64,000 nucleotides of DNA from Spodoptera frugiperda (lineage: Eukaryota > Arthropoda > Insecta > Lepidoptera > Noctuidae). Positions 36,861-47,906 of this stretch are shown one piece after another; positions within the stretch are counted from its first letter, which is position 1, and each line of letters opens with the position of its first letter. Under the pieces are notes generated by a model. It was not told where the DNA came from. It ran no database searches and saw nothing but the letters and a program-made list of their open reading frames with translations. The position numbers and the translations under genes were made by a program. The DNA lies in assembly GCF_023101765.2 (NCBI RefSeq), contig NC_064237.1, positions 10,387,649 through 10,451,648 of the forward strand, written 5' to 3'.

Positions 36861-37124
36861 AAAGTGTAGCAAACAGCGATCTAACTTTAAGTAAAGTTAG
36901 TTTGGAACAGTTTATTCAACCCGGAGCAAGTTAAGCCGGGGTATTATGTACATTATGTACAGTTAGTGTAAGACAAACTCGAGGTGTTTGAGCAGTCCCT
37001 GTTAGCGGTCGCTGATAACAGTATTGTGAAACTGTGCTGTATAAATATGCACGGTGACTGGGGAGTAGATTAGAGAAGCATTTGTTTCAATTAATCTACT
37101 AAACAGACACTTTAAGTCAGAATA
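36861..37124. other. Spacer with a TATA-like box
   Basis: TATAAATA at about 37040 sits in a less AT-rich stretch, but no TCAGT initiator or exon follows. Recorded as weak. Confidence 0.25.
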
Positions 37125-37405
37125 AGTGTATCATTGCACCAGATATGTGCTATGCTACGTTGCTGTGGATGCATTTGGCATCCACCAATTCATTGGCACA
37201 CATAGCCTAATGCTGGTGCATGGATGATACAGATGTGCGCTATGGATGGCATCCCTACCATCGATACATCATGTACTCGAGCTGCGTATCTTTCTCGCAC
37301 AGCTACATAGCTTAGTATCAGTGGAAATGGTCACATAGTTACACAGTTTAGCTATTATATCCGTGTAGCATACCTACATAGCACATCTCTGGTGGAAATG
37401 CACGA
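37125..37405. mobile_element. MITE, copy 3
   Basis: Starts TGTATCATTGCACCAGATAT and ends CATCTCTGGTGGAAATGCAC; about 280 bp, only 265 bp downstream of copy 2 and in the same orientation. Confidence 0.7.
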
Positions 37406-37700
37406 TTATTTTGTCCACCAGTCGGTTTATCAATAAAACTAGGTGCTCGTTCCAATATATGTGAAGTGCTCACTGTTGAGCTCAGAGCTTTGGATTCAAT
37501 TGTCAGATCGAACAACGTTAAGGGTTTTACAATCATGGCCATATCCACTAAAATACACATAGCTTTTTAATAAAAATCCGAGTATTAAAAACGGTGTGAT
37601 AAATCTTGACTCTAATAAATAAAATTGGAGTGCATGTTTGTAATATTGAAATAACCGCTTTATACTACACGCATATGAATATATTTAAATACGATCCATA

Positions 37701-37746
37701 CACCAAAATCGTTTTTTTGTTCCGGAACAAAGAAACGATTTTGGTG
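37701..37746. repeat. 46-bp near-perfect hairpin
   Basis: CACCAAAATCGTTT pairs with AAACGATTTTGGTG, and the centre GTTCCGGAAC is itself a palindrome. It is followed by retroposon-tail-like DNA (GGCTGGACCGATTTTGACTG). Confidence 0.75.
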
Positions 37747-38273
37747 CCTTTCATAGATTAGCCGGAACAAATCAATGGCTGGACCGATTTTGACTGGTCT
37801 TTTATTGGTATATAGCTGATGTACTAAGGAGAAACTTAGGCGTACTTTTATTCTAGAAAGTTCTTTTTATTTTAGAATAAAATCAAAATCCAAATTTCTG
37901 TGACAAGTCATTATTTTATGCGGACGCAGTCGCAGGTAACAGTTAGTCTTATTTTTGAGGCTTAACACAATATAATTATGTAATTATTAACCTCTGCCTA
38001 TCCAACCGAGGATTGAAAGACGTGGAATAAATACAAAACAAATATAATAAGCATCGCTAAATCAATTTAAATGCATAACTTACTTAGGTATAAGTAATTT
38101 ATTATGCAGTACTTGACTCGCATTCCTATGATGACACGTTTAGCCTAGACTCTGGTAACGACCTAATACTTAAGTACTAATCTAAGTAATCTGAGAACTA
38201 ATGATCTTTGTCATTCTGTTATGTGAACTCACACATATGTATTTATGCCTATAAACAGTTAGGCATTGCCAAA

Positions 38274-38540
38274 CTGCCTCGTTGGTTGAGTGGTCGCAAA
38301 TGCGGCTGCCGGACAAGCGGTCTCGTGTTCGATTGCCGGGTTGGGCAAAGTAATACTAAAACGCCCGTTTTTCGGTTTTTCGGACATATCTCAGTAGCAG
38401 CACGGAGTCTAGAATTGTGTCCAGTATATGGCAATAGGCTCACCCCCTTTTACATGAGACTTATAACACAAATGGTGAAAAGTGGGTGTACATTGTACAG
38501 CGGCATGCCGTAATATGCAACTCTGCCTGCCCTTTCGAAG
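38274..38540 (+). mobile_element. Family-A SINE
   Basis: CTGCCTCGTTGGTTGAGTGG (A-box side), GTTCGATTGCCGGGTTGGGC (B-box side), body and tail ending CTCTGCCTGCCCTTTCGAAG. Confidence 0.8.
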
Positions 38541-39204
38541 ATATTTTGAAGATTCATCGGTGAATTTGTTTAATAAATACATCAAATTATTTCTGACTGC
38601 GAAGATCAGCTGTGTCATGCCAAGACCAAGTGCCAAGAAAAATGTCGCATTTCCCAAAATTGTTATTATTCACTTGATTGAGTAAACTCACCGTCATTAA
38701 AATGAAGTAGGACCAACTTCGTTCTTCAAATATTAGTAAATAAGGATAATTTTAGCTAATGGAACAATAAACTCATCTCATAATAGACTGATAAGTAAGT
38801 CTGATAACACAATTAAAGAAAAGTGGATGCAGAAATCCATGCTACACTAACAATACAATAAGATTTTTAGATTTTTAGTATAAGCAGAATTAAAACTGAA
38901 AATCTTATTGTATGGTTAGCTCTTCAACTTGCTACTCAGTATAATATGAAATCGATCCAAAGAAATTATTAACTCAATTTTCATAAAACTCATGTCCCTT
39001 GACAAAAGCCGTTACATTAGTAACCTGACCCAGAGCCCTAAAGTAACTCGTAAAAATCAATTGTAGGGAAATAATAATCATTTTATCTAGTAGCGTGGGC
39101 GAAGGAAATGTGTCATTGTGCCTTTAAAGGTCTATGCAGACGAGTAACTTAAACGGTGAGGGAACAAACCTCCTCATGACCCAGCCATCGCGAGAGACAC
39201 TGCG

Positions 39205-39372
39205 TACAAAGTCAAAGTTAAAACATTTATTAATCAAATCATTTCTACCAAATAAACCATAAATGACATGCCAACAAAGAAAGAAATAAATAATAGTTTG
39301 TCAATCTGTCCGTCAGTGGTACTCTTTCCAAAGTGTAGCTTCGAATGGAGAAGGACGAGCAAGAAACTCCAT
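39205..39372 (-). repeat. Family-H copy
   Basis: Reverse of 7455-7630, including AGTGTAGCTTCGAATGGAGA and GAGCAAGAAACTCCAT. Confidence 0.65.
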
Positions 39373-39397
39373 TTACAGTAGTTGGTTGGCTATTTAC

Positions 39398-39501
39398 AGG
39401 AGTAGGAACGGGGTGGTTTTTAGTCAGTAAGAGTCTGACACTCCCTCTCACCTCGCACAAGGCGGGAGAAGTCATTAAATGATTATCCCCCTTCAAAAAA
39501 A
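39398..39501 (+). repeat. Family-B copy, 5' truncated
   Basis: Starts at AGGAGTAGGAACGGGGTGG and ends in a short A-run; lies 25 bp after family H. Confidence 0.7.
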
Positions 39502-39911
39502 ATACACTTCTTTTTATTCAAGTCAATCGGACGACAGTCCCTCGTCTAGGCAGGCCTTAAAGGTGACTAGACAGCTATCACCTGATTAAATAACAAGGTC
39601 ACTGAAGGTTCTATGCAATAGCCTCACCTTGGGGTCAATAACCTTAGTTTAACATACATACCTACATTATACTTGTATATACAAGTTAAGATATGTTCTC
39701 GTATAAGTTCTCTAAGTTAAGATAGGCTCTAGATATATATCTAGAGCCAAGTTCATTGTTAGTTTAAAAGGTCAAATTTAATATTCTTAAATATAAAAAC
39801 CAGCTCATATTTTTTTAATAATTTGAGTATAAAAAGACGATTCGAACTTGAACTTCAAGTTGTGTGCTTAAGTAATCAGATTCCGTCACATTTATTTATT
39901 CTTTAGTCAAA

Positions 39912-40203
39912 TGTCGTGGTGGCAAGAAGGCTTAAGACGTCCGCTTCTCATGCATGAGGGTGCGGGGTCGAAATCTAACAACGGCAGGTACCAATGTGAC
40001 GATTTTCCGAGTTATATGCACTTTCTAAGATTATTTAGACACCACTGCTAAACGGTGAAGGAAAACGTCGTGAGGAAACCTGGGCTTATAATTTCTAATT
40101 ATCAGTTTGAAATTGCCATCCCGGATTGAGCAAGTGTGGTGATTAATGCTCAAACGACGTAGGTCGACTGACGTTTGGTCAGCAGCGGCTACTAATAGGC
40201 CGT
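39912..40203 (+). mobile_element. Family-F SINE, longest copy
   Basis: GTCGTGGTGGCAAGAAGGCT head, GTGCGGGGTCGAAATC B-box side, AACGGTGAAGGAAAACGTCG core, ending GGCCGTTGATGTGATA. Confidence 0.75.
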
Positions 40204-40309
40204 TGATGTGATATTATGTAGCTTCATGTCTTTTATGTTTTTTTATCCAAAAGTCAAGTGGTCTATGTAAATTACAAAACAGAGAAGGTGATGTGTAAAA
40301 TTCTTAAGC

Positions 40310-40311
<2 letters not shown>

Positions 40312-40340
<29 letters not shown>

Positions 40341-40405
40341 CATAACCTCACGCCTGTCTCTCATAGGCAGAGACTGGCATAATTGCTACGATTCTAAATC
40401 TTCTC
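40312..40405 (+). repeat. (CATA)n microsatellite plus attached repeat
   Basis: About nine CATA units, then ACCTCACGCCTGTCTCTCAT and AATTGCTACGATTCT. Microsatellite-associated repeats of this form are common in Lepidoptera. Related copy at 34176-34285. Confidence 0.75.
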
Positions 40406-40732
40406 TAAATTAAAACTGGTCATCAATAAACTCGCCCTTCATCAAATTCTGCCAAAACACAAACATACATAAACATAGTAAACGAAAGTAAGAACAAGAA
40501 CTACGAGTAGCATAAACGTCGACCAATCTCCATCGGTACCTAATATAGGAATATTAGTTCCGTCTGCTATACGTTACCCAGAAACATGTGATCGTGATAC
40601 ACCTACGCAAACATTGACACTCAACATAAATGTCTGCTAGTCTTGTATAATCATTAGTAATGATTACCAGACACCGTGCATCGTGCTTAATTGTGACCAT
40701 ACCAGGAAATAACGTAAACCATAAAAATATCC

Positions 40733-40890
40733 AGAAGTTTCACCCGTTCTGCTCAGTTCCTATTGATTGTAGCGTGATGTTATATGGTCTATCGAGGTTT
40801 CGGCTAGACAAGTAGAAGTAGGAACGGGGTGGTTTTTAGTCAGTAAGAGTCAGACACTCCCATTTGAAGTCATTGGATGATTTTCCCCCT
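40733..40890 (+). repeat. Chimera of family E and family B
   Basis: 40733-40792 is family E (AGTTTCACCCGTTCTGCTCA ... TTATATGGTCTATCG). At about 40795 it switches to family B (GGCTAGACAAGTAGAAGTAG onward). The usual CCTCTCGCC segment of B is deleted. Confidence 0.6.
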
Positions 40891-41698
40891 GCGATGCGAT
40901 GATTTTTACCCATGCGATGAGATAATTTTTACAAATTTTGAAAAATTGCTGACTGCTCTATTCAGTCTTCTAACCCCCATTTTAGGAAAGTGATAAGTAA
41001 AAAAAAGAAAAAAATAGTAATCTATGTCACTTTCCATATCTTCAACTATCTTCACTTAAAAAATCACGTCAATTTGTCGGTCCGTTTTGCCGTGAAAAAC
41101 GAACAAATAAACAGACACACGCTTTTTCGCATTTATAATATGTAGTATAGTGCATAACTATGGATTAGTAGATGGATGGATTAGTACAGTTGGCATATCT
41201 TGAGAAGAAAATATCAGAAATATCATACAAAAAAAACTCTTATTTTAAACGGTTTTATTTAGCTTAATATGTTTATGTGGTTCAAAGGAAATTGGAATTT
41301 CCCACCCTTCCTGACAAACAATCTGATTTATGGTACATACTCTTATTCTTGGTGGCCATACTCACATATGTTAAATGTTTTACGTTTAACATAAAAAAAT
41401 ACTTTTATGTATTATACTTGTTTTAAAAAATTGTCTGGTACCAACTTACCCCCTAATCTAACAATCCCATTCACCTCAACTAGATGAGCTACAGAATAAA
41501 ATACAGTAGCTTACGACCTTTGAAAACTCATGTCAATAAAAATATTATGAATAATTTCTAAGAATTAGTTGTAACATACTAAGAAACGGTGGTCTTTCCG
41601 AAAAAATCTGATTAGTCATCTTACGTCGATACGATGATGATACACCGGCTATACTTATATATATGGCAATACACGACAAACTGATGAAACTAAATCAA

Positions 41699-41765
41699 AA
41701 TCAAGGTCAAAGCATCAATATCAAGATCAAGGTCAAAGCATCAATATCAAGATCAAGGTCAAAGT
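41699..41765 (+). repeat. 26-bp tandem repeat
   Basis: TCAAGGTCAAAGCATCAATA with TCAAGA: period 26, starts at 41701, 41727 and 41753 (about 2.5 units). Confidence 0.85.
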
Positions 41766-41849
41766 CAAAGAGTGAAAGCATTTATTGCATCTACACAAAA
41801 ACAGAATCTTAATTATTATGTTATCGGCTTACTCACGTAACGTTTTGAC

Positions 41850-41945
41850 GATTAACTCGACTAGTTTCAAGCCATGCAAGAGGCTCATATTCATGAGGAG
41901 CATTTCGCGACACACGACGCGGCGATTGTCACGCTGCTACTGTGT
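41850..41945 (+). repeat. Diverged half of the 56.5-kb fold-back family
   Basis: TTAACTCGACTAGTTTCAAG ... GACGCGGCGATTGTCACGC resembles the left half and centre of the element at 56507-56745; also at 51461-51540. Confidence 0.5.
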
Positions 41946-42102
41946 ATGTTAGTTAATAATTAATTTAGTATGTCTCACGAAAGTTACAATAAAATCAAAA
42001 CAGAATCTATTAAATGTCAAAATAAACACTTGGAAGTCGATAAAGATGTCCTTGTGACGACTTTTTAAACCAGTCGCTCGTTGCATTATTGCATAATTTA
42101 AG

Positions 42103-42325
42103 TGTGGGAGAGCCATGCTTCGGCACAAACGGGCCGGCTCGACCGGACTAATACCACGGCCTCACAGAAAACCGACGTGAAACAACGCTTGTATTGTATT
42201 TCGTTGTGTAAGTGAGGTTACCGGAGGCCCAATTACACGCCTTTCCAATCTTTCCAATCACCGATTCCCCAACAACCCTTAAAGACCGGCAACGCACTTG
42301 TAACGCCTCTGGTGTTTATTGCTTA
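42103..42325 (-). mobile_element. Family-C element, 3' part missing
   Basis: GTGGGAGAGCCATGCTTCGG to TAACGCCTCTGGTGTTTATT; stops before the usual TTGCTTACCATCAGG part. Confidence 0.7.
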
Positions 42326-42896
42326 GTTTCAACTGCTGAACTAGTTATTAAACGTGCCATTTATAATTTTTAAATAACCAAAACTGCTAATTACATCTGC
42401 CTTTTTAAATGAGTGCCCTTTACAAGTAACTAAGTAGTGTAGTTCACAAATGATATCGTATTGATTTTTATAGTGTCCTTTAATATATTTAATTTATAGT
42501 TCTTGAATTATTAAATTATTAACTTAACGATAAATCGATAATTAAAAAAATCGGTTTCTTTCGGATCGAATTCCCATCCTTAATCAATTAAGATCCTTAA
42601 TCAATTAATATATCATTTCAATGGTTAATTCGCTACAATGCCAGTTTTGGAGTTAGTTAAATTACTTTAATTTGACAAACTAATAAATGCCATGCTTTTT
42701 CACTAAATATAATTACACACATGAAATTATAATTCACGATAAGATTTTTAATTAATAAATAATTAAGACGCAACATGACTGAATTTTCGTAATTTTCCTT
42801 TAGTTTATTATTTTAGAAGTTCTGTCTCATCCAACCTGTTTCTTGCATATTGAGGTGGCATTTAAGTATCGAAATAAAAAAATAAATATCAATTCT

Positions 42897-42933
42897 TATA
42901 TAAGGTAAACGCGTTCCTAAATCAGCTTCAGTT
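42897..42933 (+). promoter_or_regulatory. Core promoter upstream of the first leader exon
   Basis: TATATAAG at about 42897-42904 and TCAGTT at 42928-42933, about 31 bases apart, 77 bases before the ATG at 43007. This is a standard arthropod TATA plus initiator arrangement. Confidence 0.55.
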
Positions 42934-43006
42934 TGTTAAATAAATCGCTAAGGATCAGTCGTTTTGGTAACTTACCTTATTTGCAAGTTTTTGATATAGT
43001 TATAAA

Positions 43007-43203
43007 ATGATTTTAACTCATATACTCTCTACGTTGATGGTGGTGACTGCTCTAGCCATGTTCGTCAAGTCGAATAAAACTGAACCGAAAACTGAAGCTG
43101 AAGATAACAAGGTATTTCGTTAATATATTTTAATATTATATATTTAAATAAAACTAAGACTAAAATATTAATAACGTAAAAATTTAAATTTTAGCCACCA
43201 AAG
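43007..43203 (+). CDS. First exon(s) of a small gene: hydrophobic leader, copy 1
   Basis: ATG at 43007 opens 35 codons to a donor (AACAAG/GTATTT) at 43111, phase 0. The peptide starts MILTHILSTLMVVTALAMFV and then has a Lys/Glu-rich tail (KTEPKTEAEDNK). The hydrophobic stretch fits a signal peptide or signal anchor. A possible 9-nt micro-exon (CCACCAAAG, Pro-Pro-Lys) lies at 43195-43203 between TTTTAG and GTAAGAG; it would also keep phase 0. A TATA box and initiator lie upstream. A related exon occurs at 44664. The downstream partner exon is not certain; a phase-0 acceptor at 48766, just before the second globin ATG, would fit. Family unknown. Confidence 0.5.
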
Positions 43204-43339
43204 GTAAGAGACAAAAATAAATTGGAAAATAAATAATGTCAATAATTATTATTGTCCTCTGAGAAAAATTTCTTCGATGCTGTAAATTAGTTTTTATTTA
43301 TTTTCCTATTTCGTTAATTGTATTTTGATTAAATAATAC

Positions 43340-43485
43340 GGTTAAGAGGCTAATTGATCTAACCGACATTTTTTGCGATATTAATTTATATAGATATTCG
43401 GAATCACCGAAATTTTCTCTATCGAATGATGTATATCATTAAATACCGCAAAAAAATGTCGCTTAGATCAATTAGCCTTTCAACC
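43340..43485. mobile_element. Fold-back MITE between the two leader exons
   Basis: GGTTAAGAGGCTAATTGATC at 43340 is mirrored by GATCAATTAGCCTTTCAACC ending 43485; arms about 38 bp, few mismatches. The middle has more short inverted words. Confidence 0.75.
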
Positions 43486-43489
43486 ATCG

Positions 43490-44142
43490 AATTATTATAG
43501 TGACCCTCTCTGCTTCACCTACTTACTGATGAACGTATTTTTTTTTATAATTCTATCTTTTAATTTTTGTCCAGTTTCCGATTTTGCAGTTCATACGGTA
43601 GTACAGTAATTCGGTAGATATGCGGACACAAACATTTCGGTTATTCATTTTTATTTATACAAAGTACTATCTCTGGTAGTTGTTACCTAAAAATACGGCT
43701 TACTCACGTGAACTTTTCGGAAAAACTTCTACTGATCTGTAATTGTGTAAATATTTGATGAATTCTATTTTGTAAGATCTCAATGCGTCTCATTCATTGT
43801 AAGGGGATTTCCATGTTATAATGTTTTATAAATAGGCCCACGTGGGGTAGGTAAAAAGCAGCCTAAGTATATCTCTCTATTCTCTCCTAACTAGGTATAT
43901 TCATATCACAAAATAGCTTCACAACCTATTTGATTCATAATAATATAATGTGACGGAGAATTTTAATCTGTATTAATTTAGATAAAAACGTATACGGTAC
44001 TAATAATGAAAATATAAGCTCTAAAATAACATAGTGCTCTTAAATTTCAATCAATAATTTAAACACAAGAGAGAGAACTGGCAGTGCTTAAAACTGCACT
44101 GAAACCTGAGCATTTTAAACTGCGATTTTCAAGGGTGGAAAT
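43490..44142. other. AT-rich spacer
   Basis: No exon or clear repeat, except a weak trace of the 56.5-kb fold-back family (CGGCTTACTCACGTGAAC) at 43697-43735. Confidence 0.45.
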
Positions 44143-44270
44143 TACCGGTGCTCCGGCTCGAAGAGCAGGAGTAGGAACGGGATGGTTTTTAGTCAGTAAG
44201 AGTCTGAAACTCCCTCTCGTCTCTCCTAAGACGGGAGAAGTCATTGGATGATTTTCCCCCTTGAAGAAAA
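44143..44270 (+). repeat. Family-B copy
   Basis: TTACCGGTGCTCCGGCTCGA to TTTTCCCCCTTGAAGAAAAA. Confidence 0.75.
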
Positions 44271-44280
44271 ATGGGTGGAG

Positions 44281-44378
44281 ATTAACCCTTGTATGGTGCC
44301 GGTGTGTCTTATAGACATAATACAAAACACATTGTGTCTCGCGTAGATCTGCGTTCCACCATACCACGGGTTAAGGAA
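44281..44378. mobile_element. Short MITE
   Basis: TTAACCCTTGTATGGTGCC and, at the right end, GGCACC-like GTTCCACCATACCACGGGTTAA: inverted ends with TTAA at the borders. Holds ACACATTGTGTCTCGCG, a block similar in complement to 60911-60940. Confidence 0.6.
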
Positions 44379-44663
44379 ACCAAGATTAGGACATTCCCGC
44401 CTTTGTAGAGGAGTCCCGTAGTCCCAGACTGAACTGCCACGGGCTATTTATACGCAATTCAGAATTATTAGTAAAAATCTAACCTGTTTGTTTGATATTT
44501 AGGTGGCATTTAAATTTCGTCTAGCTACAGACATACATACATAAGTTGTAAATACTTTTTATTATTTTAAACAAGTTGTAGTTGCTAAATCAAGTTTAGT
44601 CTGTTGCTTAAATTGGTTGGTATCAGTCCTACTAGTGGTGTAATTGTATGTATTCGAGACAAA

Positions 44664-44744
44664 ATGTATTTAACTCATATTTTCACATCGCTTGTAGTGA
44701 TCACTGGAGTTGCCGTGTTTGTACAATGGAATTACACTGATAAG
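44664..44744 (+). CDS. First exon of a small gene: hydrophobic leader, copy 2
   Basis: ATG at 44664 opens 27 codons to a donor (GATAAG/GTATTT) at 44744, phase 0. The peptide begins MYLTHIFTSLVVITGVAVFV and ends QWNYTDK. It aligns with copy 1 (M-x-LTHI-x-x-[ST]L-x-V-[VI]-T) and the upstream DNA is also duplicated: ACCTGTTT..., GGTGGCATTTAA, CTAAATCA and TATCAGTC/GATCAGTC words occur in the same order in both. No good TATA box is kept here, unlike copy 1. The donor is equally good. The downstream exon is unknown; phase fits the acceptor at 48766 before the second globin. Confidence 0.45.
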
Positions 44745-44873
44745 GTATTTTATTATTCTTTAAGGCTTTTATATTAGACAGTTGCACGTCATCATTATCA
44801 GCCAGAATAAGAACAGCCACTTAAGCAAGGGTTTACATTAACCCCCACGCTTGACTAGCGAGTCGTATAATCT

Positions 44874-45005
44874 TGGTAGCCTGCAGGTTTAAGACGCCCG
44901 CTTCTCATACATGAGAGTGCGAGTGCGAGCAATGCTCCAACCTTCTCAATTCGAGAAGAGATAATTGGTCAGTAGTGACCACTTATAAGCTGTTGATAAT
45001 GAGAT
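44874..45005 (+). repeat. Family-F SINE, internally deleted
   Basis: Head (GGTAGCCTGCAGGTTTAAGA) is joined directly to the 3' part (CAATGCTCCAACCTTCTC ... AGTGACCACTTATAAGCTG); the AACGGTGAAGG core is missing. Confidence 0.6.
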
Positions 45006-45410
45006 GAGAATTAATTTTTAGTGCACATATAAACTAAATCGTCGGGTAGAGTTAGAAACTAATTTGTTATGTACAAATTAGTTCAAGTAGTAGGTAGCAT
45101 TAGGTGGTTTTCAACGAAGTAGAATACCAATTATGTTAAACTTAGTTACCTTCCATATTGCAACCATTCACATATATTGTAAATACTGACTCATCTTCTA
45201 TATTTATTTTGGAAGCCAAAATATTATTATCTGTGTTTTTTCCTTGATCGTCGCGTCGCGTCGTTTATAATAAGATACAAGTTTGGACAGCGCATAGTTT
45301 ATTGCAACAAAAACAGGTGTTTGTCTTATGAAATTTATTATTAAGCTTAAGCTTAGGTATTTTTAGCCCACGGTGCTAAATTTGAATTCACTTGAGCTTT
45401 ATCATCCTAT

Positions 45411-45637
45411 GACTTCTACCGCATTGGGCGAGGCGATAGGGAGTGTCACTCTTACTGACTAAAAACCGGAGGCCCAATTACCCTCCTTCCCAATCTTCCT
45501 AATCCCCGATTCCCCAACAACCCTTAAATTCCTAACGCCAAAAGGCCAGCAATGCATTTGTAACGCCTCTAGTGTTTCGGGTGTCCATGGGCGGCGGCAA
45601 TTGCTTACCATCAGGTGATGCGTCTGCTAATAAAAAT
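45411..45637 (-). repeat. Chimera of family B and family C
   Basis: 45411-45467 is reverse family B (GGGCGAGGCGATAGGGAGTG ... CTTACTGACTAAAAACC). At 45466-45468 the text changes to reverse family C (CCGGAGGCCCAATTACCCTC) and runs to TTGCTTACCATCAGGTGATG. Both parts have the same orientation; CCGG may be shared at the junction. Confidence 0.7.
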
Positions 45638-46022
45638 GCACACTATAACGATGTTGTCATGACATAAACATCGATGACATTAATTTCAGTTAAGTCCGTG
45701 GAATATACGTATTATTTTTATGATATTTTTAAGTGTCGTCTCTACAGTTTTAAGAAGTCATTAATGAATGAATGACTTTTCCTTATAAATATAAATACTA
45801 TTCGGAAAATTTATATACCTAGGTAGTAAACAAACACTTCTGTGTTTGTACCTAGGTACCTACGTTACTCATGTCTCCTGTTTTGGGTAGTCCGTCAGTT
45901 AGTTAGTTAGATCAGTCATCAACCACAGCCTATAACTGCCCACTGCTGAGCATTAATCACCATGACTTTTGCTCAAGGCGGATTGGTGATTATTTATTTT
46001 AGTGTTTTCTTACATGTAGATT

Positions 46023-46232
46023 TATTAGGGAAGCTACTTTCGTGCGGTTTCACCCCCTATGCTTGGCTCCTATTGGTCGCAGCGTGTTTTTTTAGCCTAT
46101 AATAGCCTTCCTCGATAAATGTACTATCCAACACAAAAAAAAAATTCAAATCGGACCAGTAGTTCCGGAGATTAGTGCGTTCAAACAAACAAACAAACTC
46201 TTCAGCTTTATATATTAGTATAGAGTATATAG
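46023..46232 (+). repeat. Family-E copy
   Basis: GTGCGGTTTCACCCCCTATG to TTCAGCTTTATATATTAGTA. Confidence 0.65.
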
Positions 46233-46239
46233 GTATATT

Positions 46240-47559
46240 AGTACAGATTTAACTTGGCCCTTCTGTAATTCTGGATATTTGTCCCTAATAACAACTACTT
46301 AGTGATTGACCCATTGGCAGTAAATAGCAATGAACCCATGTTTCATATAGTGAACTGTTCAATTCAGCTTATTATCACAAGGTCTAATATATTCAAATAG
46401 TGATACCTACAGTAATTGTACATTGTACAATATGCAAATGTAAATTAGTCGTTGGCACACTGTAATGTAACATAATATTCAATTGATTGTCCAAGAACAC
46501 ATTAATTTGGTTTACATCATCTAGTTTGGCTACAGACGAAGAAACACGAAGAGATTTACTCTTCGTGTTTTTCATCTAATAAATTATAATAACAAAACTG
46601 GATATGCAACTGGCATATCGAAGAGATTAATATTAATAAGTCCACGTGTATCTAGAAAATATTTGAGATTATTCAAAATTTTGTCTCCATTTTAAGCATC
46701 ACAAAATCATCCAGTGCTCTACTCCTGACGATATCATTTAGTTTTGACATTCATCATCATCATCATCATCAGCCGAGAGACGTCCACTCTCTTCTCTTCT
46801 CTTACCGAGAAGGTTTGAACATTGATCACCCCTCCCCCCCTCTTTCGCTATGAGTTTTGACATTGTAGGTCATTAATTCGTTTCAGAGTTAGTCGGTAAA
46901 TGCGGTAACATTAAACAATATTATCATAGTAATTGTTGAAATTACACAAGTATGTGCTGGTTCCGGTAATTTAAAATTCAAAGGAGTAGTTTTGCGAGGC
47001 ATCCAATTTGAACATTAAAATTACTGGGTGTTGTCATTACAGAATGTTTTCTGTACAAGACATATTATTATTGTGTTTTGTATTCAATGAATAATATCCA
47101 AAAAAACACAATTTACCTCATTTGGAAATGTTATTTATGAGGATAACTTTAAAAATGTTAGGTAGGTATGTTATCTTTTAGGTCTTAAACTTAACCGACC
47201 TTTTTTTATATCTGCTTTTATTTTTGGCCACTTTTGTAAACAGTCCATGCCATCATCCATTGAAACTTAAACTTATCTTACACATCCTTTATAATAAAAT
47301 AACTCAATTTATTATTATACCTATTTAAAACACGGGAAAACATTGGTGCAAAAATATGTTGTCGGTACTCATTGGTGCATTTTTATTTTCTATCATAAAC
47401 TATGCCACTTCAGATGTTGGTTCTGCTAAAATATTTACAAACCTTTATGAATTCAACTTCTAAGCTGCATAACAAGCCCTAACATTAAAAATAACATCAA
47501 TAAATCGTCTCTAAACGTCTAATCTATATTCCTATACATAAAAACGAAATATCTTAAAG
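46240..47559. other. AT-rich spacer
   Basis: Contains a (CAT)n microsatellite at about 46751-46772. The 60-codon minus frame at 46393-46575 has no support. Confidence 0.45.
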
Positions 47560-47760
47560 CAAAATCCATTACTAAGCGTCAAATTCCCTGCAAAATATTC
47601 CACACCATGGCAAAAGAGCCCAGACAGCCGCCGGCTACATGACGGCATTACAATTCCCAGTCTGTGTCCGCCCGAGGCACATCCGCCTTAAAACTGCACC
47701 CGCGCCACCTACTGACTAAACTCCGCAAATTTTTATGCAAATTTATTTTTTGATACGCTT
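47560..47760. other. GC-richer unique island
   Basis: 47605-47715 is clearly richer in G+C (CCCAGACAGCCGCCGGCTAC, TGCACCCGCGCCACCTACTG) and has no long frame. A POU-type octamer ATGCAAAT follows at about 47734. Possibly a conserved non-coding element upstream of the second globin. Confidence 0.3.
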
Positions 47761-47863
47761 TTGTTCAATCGACCTATAACGAACTGTGTAAAAGTTATAG
47801 TAATTACGAGTGTTTACACTCCTTATTGATGTATCCCACGGAAATATTAAAAATATATCTATA

Positions 47864-47906
47864 AGAGAGATCTCTCTCGAGAGAGAGAGAGAGAGAGAGA
47901 GAGACT
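47864..47906 (+). repeat. (GA)n microsatellite
   Basis: AGAGAGATCTCTCTCG followed by about 11 GA units. Confidence 0.85.

Noticed and set aside
38208..38513. 101-codon plus-strand frame
   Set aside because: It is the translated family-A SINE; similar frames arise at each copy (3228, 26093, 28600).
40312..40350. CRISPR-like or telomeric array
   Set aside because: A simple CATA microsatellite without spacers.
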